Shown here: positions 44,252-51,895 of the stretch, one piece after another
How positions within the stretch are numbered: position 1 is the first letter of the stretch
Layout of the letters: each line of letters opens with the position of its first letter
From: Chitinophaga eiseniae
GTDB taxonomy: Bacteria; Bacteroidota; Bacteroidia; Chitinophagales; Chitinophagaceae
DNA: 64,000 bases
NCBI RefSeq assembly: GCF_900167135.1
Contig: NZ_FUWZ01000003.1
Location: 1,054,001 to 1,118,000 of the forward strand
Direction of reading: 5' to 3'
Notes under the pieces: generated by a model
Databases searched by the model: none
The model's input: the letters and a program-made list of their open reading frames with translations, nothing else
Told to the model about the DNA's origin: nothing
Position numbers and translations under genes: made by a program

Positions 44252-45592
44252 CTATAGAAGGATGCCAGCCAGAAAGAAACCGGCGGCAACGGATACGGCT
44301 ACACTGACAATCCCCGGAATCATAAAGCTATGGTTGACCAGGTATTTTCCGATCTGGGTGCTACCGGTACGGTCAAAATTAATGGCCGCCAGCAGCGTCG
44401 GATAACCTGGCAGGAAAAAATCCCCGTTTACGGCAGGGAACATGGCTACCAGGTGGGCCGGCAGGATGCCGAGGGACAGGCCCAGCGGCATGAGGGCTTT
44501 GGTAGTGGCAGCCTGACTGAAGAGTAAAGCGCTCAATATGAACAGGGCGATGGCAAACGTCCAGGGGGCCGCTCTCACCATGTTGCCCAATGTGCTTTCA
44601 ATAATACCGGTGTTGGTTTGCATAAAGGTGGCGCTCATCCATACCACACCGAAGATAGATACGACCGCCTGCGCACCGGAGTTAAAAAGGCTGGCTTTAG
44701 CCACAGCGGCAGCCGTGGTACGGCAAAAAAGCATAATGGCGGCGGCAGCGGCCAGCATCACCAGTTCAATGACCGCAGCCATTTTGATATGCCCCGTGGT
44801 GTCTACGGCCATATTGCTTTTCCCTTCCCCAAAGGAAGGCAGCATATTGGGAAAGGCGCCTACGAGCACTATCAGCAGCACGGCCAGTCCAAATATCAGT
44901 ACCGATGCCTTGGCGCCCGGCAGCAGCGGGGCTTTGCTTTCCTGGACGTCCGCCTCTATGCTGGCGGCGAAGTCAGGGTCTTTCATTTTTTCCAGGAACA
45001 CCGGATCTTTCGCCAGCTCCTTGCCTTTTTTCCAGCATACCACAACACCCGCCAGCGTGCCGATGATGGTGGCCGGGATACATACCCGCAGAATATCGAG
45101 CAGTTCAATTTTACCGCTGAGAATGGTCAGCAGCGCAGCGGTGGCCGCAGAGATAGGACTGGCGGTAATCGCCAGGTGCGAAGAGATCACGGAAATGCTC
45201 AGCGCACGCTCCGGTCTTATTTTTTTCTTGGTAGATACTTCCGCAATAATCGGCAGCAGCGAGTAGGTAATGTGGGCGGTCCCCGCAAAAAGCGTAAAAA
45301 TATAAGTGACCAGGGGACCCAGTAAAACAATCAGGGAAGGTTTGCTCCGCAATATTTTCTCCGCCAGCCGCACCAGGTAGTCCATCCCACCGGCAGCCTG
45401 CAGGGTGGCAGCGGTAGTCACTACCGCCAGGATGATCAGCATCACATCTATCGGCGGATCAGCCGGCCGCATGCGGAAAATAAAGATATAAACCGCCAAC
45501 GCCACCATGCCCATTACCCCAAGGCCAATGCCTTTCATGCGGGCTCCCACCAGGATAGCGGCGAGTAATATTGCGAACTCTAACCAGATCAT
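44252..45592 (-). CDS. Anaerobic C4-dicarboxylate transporter (DcuA/DcuB family)
   Basis: A 446-residue inner-membrane transporter with about ten to twelve hydrophobic helices. Family features are LVTYIFTLFAGTAHITYSLLPII (about 95-117), RPERALSISVISSHLAITASPISA (about 126-149) and the C-terminal ILPAHLVAMFPAVNGDFFLPGYPT. DcuA/B exchange or import fumarate, succinate, malate and aspartate. Length is like DcuB, but the A or B type cannot be decided. It lies between aspartase (upstream) and a porin (39 bp downstream) on the same strand. A 424-bp gap to aspartase holds repeats, so separate promoters are possible. Confidence 0.94.
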   Translation of the reverse strand: MIWLEFAILLAAILVGARMKGIGLGVMGMVALAVYIFIFRMRPADPPIDVMLIILAVVTTAATLQAAGGMDYLVRLAEKILRSKPSLIVLLGPLVTYIFTLFAGTAHITYSLLPIIAEVSTKKKIRPERALSISVISSHLAITASPISAATAALLTILSGKIELLDILRVCIPATIIGTLAGVVVCWKKGKELAKDPVFLEKMKDPDFAASIEADVQESKAPLLPGAKASVLIFGLAVLLIVLVGAFPNMLPSFGEGKSNMAVDTTGHIKMAAVIELVMLAAAAAIMLFCRTTAAAVAKASLFNSGAQAVVSIFGVVWMSATFMQTNTGIIESTLGNMVRAAPWTFAIALFILSALLFSQAATTKALMPLGLSLGILPAHLVAMFPAVNGDFFLPGYPTLLAAINFDRTGSTQIGKYLVNHSFMIPGIVSVAVSVAAGFFLAGILL

Positions 45593-45697
45593 ATAAAATA
45601 ATATCTGCTGCTGAAGATACTCAAAACCAATAGTATTTTATAACCTATAACCCTATTCTATACTATTTCTGATACTGTTTCCAACCGGCTATTTTGT

Positions 45698-45780
45698 GCC
45701 GGCGATGTCCTACCGGCGGTTTCAAGCCGGTAACATTCTACCTGCGGCTTCATGCCTGTGATGCCCACCGGCGGTTTGTG
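45698..45780. repeat. Three imperfect 28-bp direct repeats
   Basis: Units at 45698-45725, 45726-45753 and 45754-45780 each begin GCC(G/T)G, have a (C/T)CTACC or CCCACC centre and end CGGYTT plus a few bases. Each is GC-rich in contrast to the surrounding A/T-rich DNA. They lie in the aspA-dcu gap. Function unknown. Confidence 0.65.
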
Positions 45781-45882
45781 GTTATGTAAATATGATGGTT
45801 ATTGCAGTGATTGCAGTGATTGTGATTATCGTGATTATAGTAACTATTATGCTTGTAACTATTATGGTTATTATGGTTACAT
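45781..45882. repeat. Low-complexity GTGATT/GTTATTATG stretch
   Basis: About 100 bp built of degenerate 9-bp units such as GTGATTGCA, then GTTATTATG and TAACTATTATG. All + strand frames give repetitive peptides. It is best read as slippage-generated DNA, not a gene. Confidence 0.65.
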
Positions 45883-46016
45883 AGCCGGTACCACACCCGG
45901 ATGCGGCACCGGCTTCTATTGTAAAACCCTGTTGGGGGGTACAGTCATCTTCCTGCTATAATTATTCGCACAAATCTTCAAAATATCACATTGCGCAGCT
46001 ATTATTTTAAAAACAG

Positions 46017-47423
46017 TTAGTGGTTGATAAACTGTGGTCTGATCATGTTGTCAAACGTAAAGATCTCGTCCCATTTCTCCTGTGTGATCAGCTTTTTCTC
46101 TTTCACGGCGATATCGTGCACGGACTTACCGGTTTCCAGCGCCTCGCGGGCGATGCCGGCGGATTTCTCATATCCGAGGATCGGGTTCAGCTGGGTTACA
46201 ATACCGATGCTGTTCATCACCATCTGTTTGGTATGTTCGGCATTGGCCGTAATACCCAGGATACATTTTTCCCGAAGGGTGCGGCAGGCATTGCCCATAT
46301 AGGTAATGGCGGTAAACAGTGCAAAAGAGATCACCGGTTCCATGACATTGAGCTGCAGTTGCCCTGCTTCCGCCGCCATGGTCACAGTCAGATCGGCGCC
46401 AATTACATAATAGGCGGTCTGGTTCACCACCTCCGGTATCACCGGGTTTACCTTGCCCGGCATAATGGAAGATCCGGGCTGCATCGGCGGCAGGTTTATT
46501 TCGTTGAGGCCAGCCCGTGGCCCGGATGACAACAAACGCAGGTCATTGCATATTTTGGACACCTTCACGGCTGTGCGTTTCAGCACACCGGAAAGCTGCA
46601 CATAAGCACCGGTATCATTGGTTGCCTCAATCAGGTTCTCGGCCAGCTTCAGGTCCAGCCCGGTCACCTCGCACAGGTATTGCGTCACCAGCTCCGCATA
46701 TCCCTCCGGCGCATTCACACGGGTACCGATAGCGGTAGCGCCCATGTTGATCTCAGCGATCAGCCGCTTACTGCTGTCTACCCTGGAAAGCTCTTCTTTC
46801 AGGTTGATGGCAAAAGCATGGAACTCATCACCAAGGCTCATAGGCACGGCGTCCTGCAGTTGTGTACGCCCCATCTTCAGTACGTTCTGGAACTCTTTCC
46901 CCTTTGTATCAAACGCATCTGCCAGCTTGCCCAGCTCGTCTTTGTAAACGGTCAGCTTCAGGATCAGGGCTATACGAAAAGCAGTAGGATAAGCATCGTT
47001 GGTGGACTGTGAACAGTTCACATGGTTGTTAGGGTGGCAGAATTCGTACTCCCCTTTCTGTTTGCCCATCATCTCCAGGGCCACATTGGCGATCACCTCG
47101 TTGGCATTCATATTCACGGAAGTACCGGCGCCACCTTGTATCAGATCGCTCAGGAACTGATTGTCAAACTCCCCGTTGATCACCCGGTCACTGGCCCGGA
47201 TAATGTATTCTGCAATATTTTTGTCCAGCACTCCCAAATCCCGGTTGGCCATAGCCGCCGCCTTCTTCACATACCCCAGGCTCTTTACAAAAAGCGGCTC
47301 CACCTTCAGCGGTATACCGGTAATGTGAAAATTCTCCAACGCACGAAGTGTCTGAATACCATAATACACATCCTGCGGTATCTCTTTCTCCCCCAAAAAA
47401 TCGTGTTCTATTCTCTTGGACAT
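46017..47423 (-). CDS. aspA: Aspartate ammonia-lyase
   Basis: A 468-residue fumarase/aspartase superfamily enzyme that deaminates L-aspartate to fumarate and ammonia. The signature loop GSSIMPGKVNPVIPE (about 318-332) carries the catalytic Ser. Other conserved parts are GTSVNMNANEVIAN (about 99-112), NNHVNCSQSTNDAYPTAFR (about 136-154) and MGRTQLQDAVPMSLGDEFHA, characteristic of aspartase rather than fumarase C. Length agrees with AspA. With the Dcu transporter and porin downstream on the same strand it forms a route: aspartate in, fumarate to respiration or out. It is divergent from the lipase gene, separated by 135 bp. Confidence 0.95.
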   Translation of the reverse strand: MSKRIEHDFLGEKEIPQDVYYGIQTLRALENFHITGIPLKVEPLFVKSLGYVKKAAAMANRDLGVLDKNIAEYIIRASDRVINGEFDNQFLSDLIQGGAGTSVNMNANEVIANVALEMMGKQKGEYEFCHPNNHVNCSQSTNDAYPTAFRIALILKLTVYKDELGKLADAFDTKGKEFQNVLKMGRTQLQDAVPMSLGDEFHAFAINLKEELSRVDSSKRLIAEINMGATAIGTRVNAPEGYAELVTQYLCEVTGLDLKLAENLIEATNDTGAYVQLSGVLKRTAVKVSKICNDLRLLSSGPRAGLNEINLPPMQPGSSIMPGKVNPVIPEVVNQTAYYVIGADLTVTMAAEAGQLQLNVMEPVISFALFTAITYMGNACRTLREKCILGITANAEHTKQMVMNSIGIVTQLNPILGYEKSAGIAREALETGKSVHDIAVKEKKLITQEKWDEIFTFDNMIRPQFINH

Positions 47424-47558
47424 AAATTTTGATTTAAGGCCGGAAGTTAAACGCTTTTAGAACAACATAATCCTCATAATTGTTGTAGTTTCATCTAAAG
47501 ATTTTTCATTACACTGTTGTTCTATTCGTAAATCATAATTGGCAATTCGTAATTTCTC

Positions 47559-48662
47559 ATGATGTTCCGCATTTCACTGGTTTGTTTTCTATTTTTAGTT
47601 TTTACCGTAAAGGCCCTCTCTGCACAACACCTGGCGCCACATTTTAATCCCCGGGAATACCATGAACTGCTCGATCTCAGCTCCCTGCAACGGGATACGT
47701 CACTGGAACAAAGCAATGCCAAGGCACCGGAAAACTTCCGCGTCGTTTACCGTTCCCCGGAGACTGGCCTCAAAAACCGCTGGGACTTCTGGGTCAACCG
47801 CAGCCGGGGCCTCGGCGTTATCTCCATCAGAGGCACTAACGGTACCGCCACCTCCTGGATGGAAAACTTCTACGCCGGTATGATCAGCGCCAAAGGAACA
47901 CTGCAGCTAAATGACAGTACTACCTTCTCCTATAAACTGGCGGAAGACGACAAAGCGTTTGTACATGCCGGCTGGCTGCTGGGCCTCGGCGCCATGGCGC
48001 CGGACATCGTACAACAAATTAAACACGCCTATCAGGAAGGCATACACGAATTTATTATCACCGGGCATAGTCAGGGCGGCGCTATTGCCTTCCTGGTGCG
48101 CTCCTACCTGCAATACTTCGACGGTCTGCCAAAAGACATCGTCTTTAAAACCTACTGCAGCGCGGCACCCAAACCGGGCAACCTGTTCTATGCGTATGAC
48201 TATGATTACATCACCCGCGGCGGCTGGGGGCTCAGGGTGGTCAACGGACGGGACTGGGTGCCGGAAGTGCCTTTCTCCATACAGACACCCACCGACTTCA
48301 GCACCATCAACCCTTTCGCTGACATCAAAAAAGCTTTCCGCAAACAGAAATTCCCGGCACGGGTGGCACTGTCCTACATGTACGGGCGTCTCAACCGCCC
48401 CGCCAGGAAGGCCAGCCGCCGCTTTCAGCGGGTACTGGGCAAAATGGTGTACGGTCGCGTAAAAAAAGTACTGCCGGAGTATAACCGTCCCATTTTTGTC
48501 AACAGCCACAATTATACCCCGGCAGGTACGCCGGTAATTTTATACCCGGTAAAGGGATATGATGAAAAATTTCCGTTCGACGGTAAAAATATTTTCGTGC
48601 ACCACTCCATCGATGCATACCGGTGGGCGCTCGATCACATATACCCTGCCGGCGGGCATTAG
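47559..48662 (+). CDS. Exported class 3 lipase-like alpha/beta-hydrolase
   Basis: A 367-residue exported hydrolase with a signal peptide (about 1-22, ISLVCFLFLVFTVKALSAQ). The Lipase_3 motif GHSQGGAIA (about 168-176) contains the nucleophile Ser of the elbow, followed by AAPKPGNLFYAYDYDY and a later VNGRDWVPEVPF segment that should bring the acid and histidine (His candidates NSHNYT, FVHHSID near the C-terminus). The first strand is LGVISIRGTNGTATSW. It likely hydrolyses lipids or esters in the periplasm or outside. Start ATG 47559 (a second ATG at 47562). Its stop overlaps the convergent gene at 48659 by 4 bp. Confidence 0.88.
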   Translation: MMFRISLVCFLFLVFTVKALSAQHLAPHFNPREYHELLDLSSLQRDTSLEQSNAKAPENFRVVYRSPETGLKNRWDFWVNRSRGLGVISIRGTNGTATSWMENFYAGMISAKGTLQLNDSTTFSYKLAEDDKAFVHAGWLLGLGAMAPDIVQQIKHAYQEGIHEFIITGHSQGGAIAFLVRSYLQYFDGLPKDIVFKTYCSAAPKPGNLFYAYDYDYITRGGWGLRVVNGRDWVPEVPFSIQTPTDFSTINPFADIKKAFRKQKFPARVALSYMYGRLNRPARKASRRFQRVLGKMVYGRVKKVLPEYNRPIFVNSHNYTPAGTPVILYPVKGYDEKFPFDGKNIFVHHSIDAYRWALDHIYPAGGH

Positions 48663-49201
48663 TCGTTACCGCCCTTTTCGCCGGTAAACCAATGTTCTTT
48701 ATCCCTGAACAATACGTTGAAAGTAGTGAGCGATCCGTAAATACGGGTGATATACTGCTGCAGGTTGATCTTCTCTTCGTCTGTCAGCACCTTATGGCTG
48801 TTGATATTCTGCTCCAGCACCCGTAACCGGTCGCGCAGCATCACGATCTTGTGAAAAAATGTTTCGATTGGCACTTCTTTCGCTTTCAGGGTAGAATCGC
48901 CCGGTTGCAGCACCATCGTACCGTTCCGCCAGCGATCGCCCAGCGGCACCACCTCTGTTATACCGCCCCATAAACGCAGTATCTTCAGTAAAGACGTTTC
49001 CATGTCCGATACCGTTTCCACTTCAGCCGTCTGGTTTTCGGCGACCAGCACCTCAAACAGCGGGTCTGTTTTGTCGATCATTTTGATACCATGGTCCATA
49101 AAAGTGACGCGGTACTGTGCGTATTTAACGCCTACAATAACGCCCGGTCCAAAATGTGCGTGCTGTACCCTTGAACCCACGCCCAGTGTCAGTTCTTCCA
49201 T
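48659..49201 (-). CDS. Conserved hypothetical protein with CarD/UvrD-Tudor-like N-terminus
   Basis: A 180-residue cytoplasmic protein I do not recognise as a named family. The first 45 residues (LGVGSRVQHAHFGPGVIVGVKYAQYRVTF...) resemble the small SH3/Tudor-like beta-barrel seen at the C-terminus of UvrD-type helicases and in CarD, where V.H..FG.G.V is typical. The middle (about 65-105) contains LKILRLWGGITEVVPLGDRWRNG, and the C-terminal 70 residues are helical with a heptad-like MLRDRLRVLEQNINSHKVL. It could bind RNA polymerase or another protein. It follows MocR on the same strand, with element D between them, and overlaps the convergent lipase gene by 4 bp. Confidence 0.65.
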   Translation of the reverse strand: MEELTLGVGSRVQHAHFGPGVIVGVKYAQYRVTFMDHGIKMIDKTDPLFEVLVAENQTAEVETVSDMETSLLKILRLWGGITEVVPLGDRWRNGTMVLQPGDSTLKAKEVPIETFFHKIVMLRDRLRVLEQNINSHKVLTDEEKINLQQYITRIYGSLTTFNVLFRDKEHWFTGEKGGND

Positions 49202-49235
49202 GTGTTGCTATTTTTGGTATCAAACTTAATACTTT

Positions 49236-49403
49236 CACGCAAAGCGCGCAAAGATTTGATAAAGAGATTACGTTTTGAAATAAATTAAGAACGCAAAGGA
49301 TCGAAGGCTATATTTTATCGTCGACATTAGTTGAATAACAAAATATGGTCGTCGACCCTTTGCGTTCTTTATCTATTTATCAAATCTTTGCGCGCTTTGC
49401 GTG
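49236..49403. repeat. Nested palindromic element, copy D
   Basis: A 168-bp element starting CACGCAAAGC (49236) and ending GCTTTGCGTG (49403). The outer arms are identical for 28 bp and continue to about 33. Inside are a perfect 13-bp AAGAACGCAAAGG / CCTTTGCGTTCTT pair and a weaker inner stem containing two GTCGAC sites. The last 10 codons and the stop of the MocR gene (49373) are in its right arm. Its inner sequence is not that of copies A and C. Confidence 0.82.
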
Positions 49404-50863
49404 AGCACTTTTTCAAGGATACCCACCGCTTTCGTCAGTTCCCTGTTGTTCAGCGACGCGAAGCCAAACCGGATGGCGTTCAGTGATGTTGTGCCGTGCC
49501 CATACTGTTCCCCGTTGCTCATCAGGAGGCCCATGGAAGCAGCCTTCACGGCCACCTGTGTCAATGGGTATCGTTTGTGGAAGGTAAGCCAGGTGGCCAT
49601 GCCACCAGCAGGTTCGGTAAAGCGTACCTTGTCACCCAGGCGGTTTTGCAGCAGTTGCGTGAGCTGATCGCGCCGCTCATGATACAGCTTGTTCGATTTT
49701 TTCAGGTGCCGGTCGATGGTCCCGTCGGCCAGGAGGGCCGCCAGTGTTTCTTCCGGGAGGTTGTCTCCCTGGAGGTCCATCAGTTTGCGCAGCCTGGCCA
49801 TTTCTTCGAGGAACGGCGCCGGGGCCACGAGGAAGCCGCTGCGGATGGAGAGCCCGAGCAGTTTGGTAAAAGAACCTACGTAGATCACGTTGCCGCCATG
49901 GTCTCCACTGGCCAGCGGCAATATGGGCGCAGAACTGTAATGATAATCGTAGTCGTAATCATCTTCCAGCACGGCCAGCCGGTGGGTGCGGATAACGTCC
50001 AGCAGCCGCATTCTGCGTTCTGCGCTGAGCGTAACCGTTGTTGGGTGGTGATGGTGCGGGATCACATACAGCATCTTCACTTTATGGGCACGGCACAGCC
50101 TTCCTACTGCTTCCACATCGATGCCCTCTGCGTCTGTGGGCACGCGCAACAGGCGGGCGCCCAGCTGTTCAAAGCACAGGTCGGCATAAAAATAATTGGG
50201 GCTGCCCACGATCACGTAGTCCCCTTTCTTCAGCAGCATGGCGGCGGTCAGGTAGATGGCCATCTGTGCACCCCGGGTAGTCATTACATTGTCGGCCGAC
50301 AGCGAAAGGCCGCGCGTATACGTCAGGTAATGCACCAGCTGCTGCCGCAGGTGCAGGCTGCCCATCGCAGAACCATAGGTGAGCCGCTGGTGATAGCGCG
50401 GCCGGCGGACCAGCGCACGGCTCTCTTTCATCCACGCTTCCAGCGGCGCCTCCCGCATATCGGCAAAACCATCGTTGATGATCAGCTGACCGGGCTGTAG
50501 CCGGTCGTAGCGGGAAGTGACCACAGATGGAATACGGTTAAAAGAAAACCCCGGCCCCGCGGTATACGGAGATGCCGGCGCCTGAAAGGAACGAGGCTTG
50601 ACATCCGGCAGGTTGGTCGCAACCATCACACCCTTTCTCGGAAGGGCGGTGGCCCAGTCCTGGCTCACCAGTTCGTCGTATGCCGCTACCACCGTCTTAC
50701 GGTGCAGGCCTAACTGTAACGCCAGTACACGGCTGCCGGGCAACAACAGCCCCGGCTTCAGCACACCTTCCCTGATCAGGCTGGCAAAGCGGTTCGCAAT
50801 CTGCTGATATACCGGTTGCCGCGCCTCCCGGTCGATAGCGATCAGTGTTTTATATGGTAGCAT
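49373..50863 (-). CDS. MocR-type GntR regulator with aminotransferase domain (PdxR-like)
   Basis: A 496-residue fusion. The GntR winged-helix DNA-binding domain is at about 12-80 (PVYQQIANRFASLIREGVLKPG, SRVLALQLGLHRKTVVAAYDELVSQ). A class I aminotransferase-like domain starts near 110, with MTTRGAQMAIYLTAA, VGSPNYFYADL, LEDDYDYDYHYS and GSFTKLLGLSIRSGFLVAP, the Lys in the last being the PLP site. Such MocR proteins usually sense PLP, GABA or amino-acid-derived ligands. It is divergent from the AhpD-like/GNAT operon (89 bp apart), a likely target. Its C-terminal LTQSAQRFDK is encoded by repeat element D. Confidence 0.95.
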   Translation of the reverse strand: MLPYKTLIAIDREARQPVYQQIANRFASLIREGVLKPGLLLPGSRVLALQLGLHRKTVVAAYDELVSQDWATALPRKGVMVATNLPDVKPRSFQAPASPYTAGPGFSFNRIPSVVTSRYDRLQPGQLIINDGFADMREAPLEAWMKESRALVRRPRYHQRLTYGSAMGSLHLRQQLVHYLTYTRGLSLSADNVMTTRGAQMAIYLTAAMLLKKGDYVIVGSPNYFYADLCFEQLGARLLRVPTDAEGIDVEAVGRLCRAHKVKMLYVIPHHHHPTTVTLSAERRMRLLDVIRTHRLAVLEDDYDYDYHYSSAPILPLASGDHGGNVIYVGSFTKLLGLSIRSGFLVAPAPFLEEMARLRKLMDLQGDNLPEETLAALLADGTIDRHLKKSNKLYHERRDQLTQLLQNRLGDKVRFTEPAGGMATWLTFHKRYPLTQVAVKAASMGLLMSNGEQYGHGTTSLNAIRFGFASLNNRELTKAVGILEKVLTQSAQRFDK

Positions 50864-50951
50864 CTGGACTATTGATCGATTTAAATCTGGACTACATGAA
50901 TAGTCCAGGCAAAACTAATTTTACAGTATCAATAATGCAAAAACAATCGTG

Positions 50952-51413
50952 ATGAAAGAAAGATTTTTTATGCAGGAGGTGCAGCCGGAAGCCTTCAAAA
51001 CGATGGTGGCGATGGACAAATACACGACCACCACCAACGTGTCCCCGTTACACCGCGAGATGATCAAAGTAAGGGCTTCGCAGCTCAACGGCTGCGCCTA
51101 TTGCCTCGACAAGCACGCTGCCGACGCCCGTAAACTCGGGGAAACCACAGAGCGTCAATTGTTACTCAATGCATGGCGTGAATCGCCACAGTTCACCGAA
51201 GAAGAGAGGATCATACTGGCCATGACAGATGAAGTGACCTTTATCAGTGAACAGGGGCTGACGGAGGAGACTTACAACAAAGCGTTGGCCTGCTTCGGCA
51301 TGGAAACCACCGCTCAACTGCTGATGCATATTATTTGTATTAATGCCTGGAACCGTATCGGGATAGCTACCCGCCGGATACCGGGCCAACATTATCCAAC
51401 AACCGCCAAATGA
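50952..51413 (+). CDS. Carboxymuconolactone decarboxylase/AhpD-like protein
   Basis: A 153-residue protein of the CMD/AhpD family. The redox motif CAYCLDKHAADARKLGE (near residues 50-66) contains CxxC and the proton-relay His of peroxidase-like members. The motif VSPLHREMIKVRASQLNGCAYC is family-typical. It may reduce organic hydroperoxides or serve in a thiol relay. ATG at 50952 is used; a GTG lies 3 bases earlier. Its stop overlaps the start of the GNAT gene (ATGA, 4 bp), so the two are translationally coupled. The MocR gene is divergent 89 bp away and probably controls this pair. Confidence 0.93.
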   Translation: MKERFFMQEVQPEAFKTMVAMDKYTTTTNVSPLHREMIKVRASQLNGCAYCLDKHAADARKLGETTERQLLLNAWRESPQFTEEERIILAMTDEVTFISEQGLTEETYNKALACFGMETTAQLLMHIICINAWNRIGIATRRIPGQHYPTTAK

Positions 51414-51841
51414 GAACAGTAAGAACAGCCGTCACCGACGCCGAAATACTGGCCTGCCGCGAGGTCATCCTCTCCCTACGCCCGCATATAGCGCCTGAAA
51501 GAGTGCTGCCGCAGATACGGGAAATGCAGTTGGAAGGCTACCATCTTCTGTATTTAACAGCAGACGATGATCCTTCAAAAGTAGCCGCTATAGCAGGTTA
51601 CCGGCACAAACATAATCTCCATAGCGGCCGCTTTATTTATATCGATGACCTGGCCACCCATCCCTCCTGCCGCGCGCAGGGCTATGCCACGCTGCTGCTG
51701 TATTACATCCGGGAGATCGCAAAAGAAGAGGGACTCTCTATTATACAGCTGGATTCCGGGCACGGCCTGTGGCCGGCACACCGGCTGTATCATGAACAGG
51801 GCTTCTATATCTCAGCCCATCACTTCACGCAGGTGGTATAA
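51410..51841 (+). CDS. GNAT family N-acetyltransferase
   Basis: A 143-residue acetyltransferase. The acetyl-CoA motif FIYIDDLATHPSCRAQGYAT (about 75-94) has RAQGYA in the pyrophosphate-binding turn. The C-terminal part LSIIQLDSGHGLWPAHRLYHEQGF (about 111-134) is the usual strand and helix. It is translationally coupled to the AhpD-like gene by ATGA overlap. Substrate unknown; the MocR neighbour suggests an amine or amino-acid derivative. Confidence 0.9.
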   Translation: MRTVRTAVTDAEILACREVILSLRPHIAPERVLPQIREMQLEGYHLLYLTADDDPSKVAAIAGYRHKHNLHSGRFIYIDDLATHPSCRAQGYATLLLYYIREIAKEEGLSIIQLDSGHGLWPAHRLYHEQGFYISAHHFTQVV

Positions 51842-51872
51842 AAAAAGCAGCGAAGACAGGTGTCTTCGCTGC
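51840..51872 (-). terminator. Hairpin terminator of the minus-strand unknown gene
   Basis: A 12-bp perfect stem (GCAGCGAAGACA at 51847-51858, TGTCTTCGCTGC at 51861-51872). On the minus strand it is followed by a run of T. It serves the gene at 51896-53101; the + strand side lacks a U-run. Confidence 0.75.
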
Positions 51873-51895
51873 ATAAAAACATCACAACAAAAAAA

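Larger units (their letters stand above)
45593..46016. other. Repeat-bearing intergenic region between aspA and the Dcu gene
   Basis: 424 bp containing the 28-bp direct repeats and the low-complexity stretch listed separately. A + strand ORF (45752-45961) would give a Tyr/Cys/Gly-rich peptide, but it only reads the repeats. A/T-rich flanks next to both genes may hold promoters. Confidence 0.6.

Noticed and set aside
45752..45961. 69-residue Tyr/Cys/Gly-rich + strand ORF, considered as a RiPP or secreted peptide
   Set aside because: It is a reading of slippage-type repeat DNA; no leader, promoter or terminator supports it, and other frames are equally open.
47524..47555. ATTCGTAA-type short repeats before the lipase gene
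   Set aside because: Only two imperfect copies of an A/T-rich motif; too short to call a repeat or operator.
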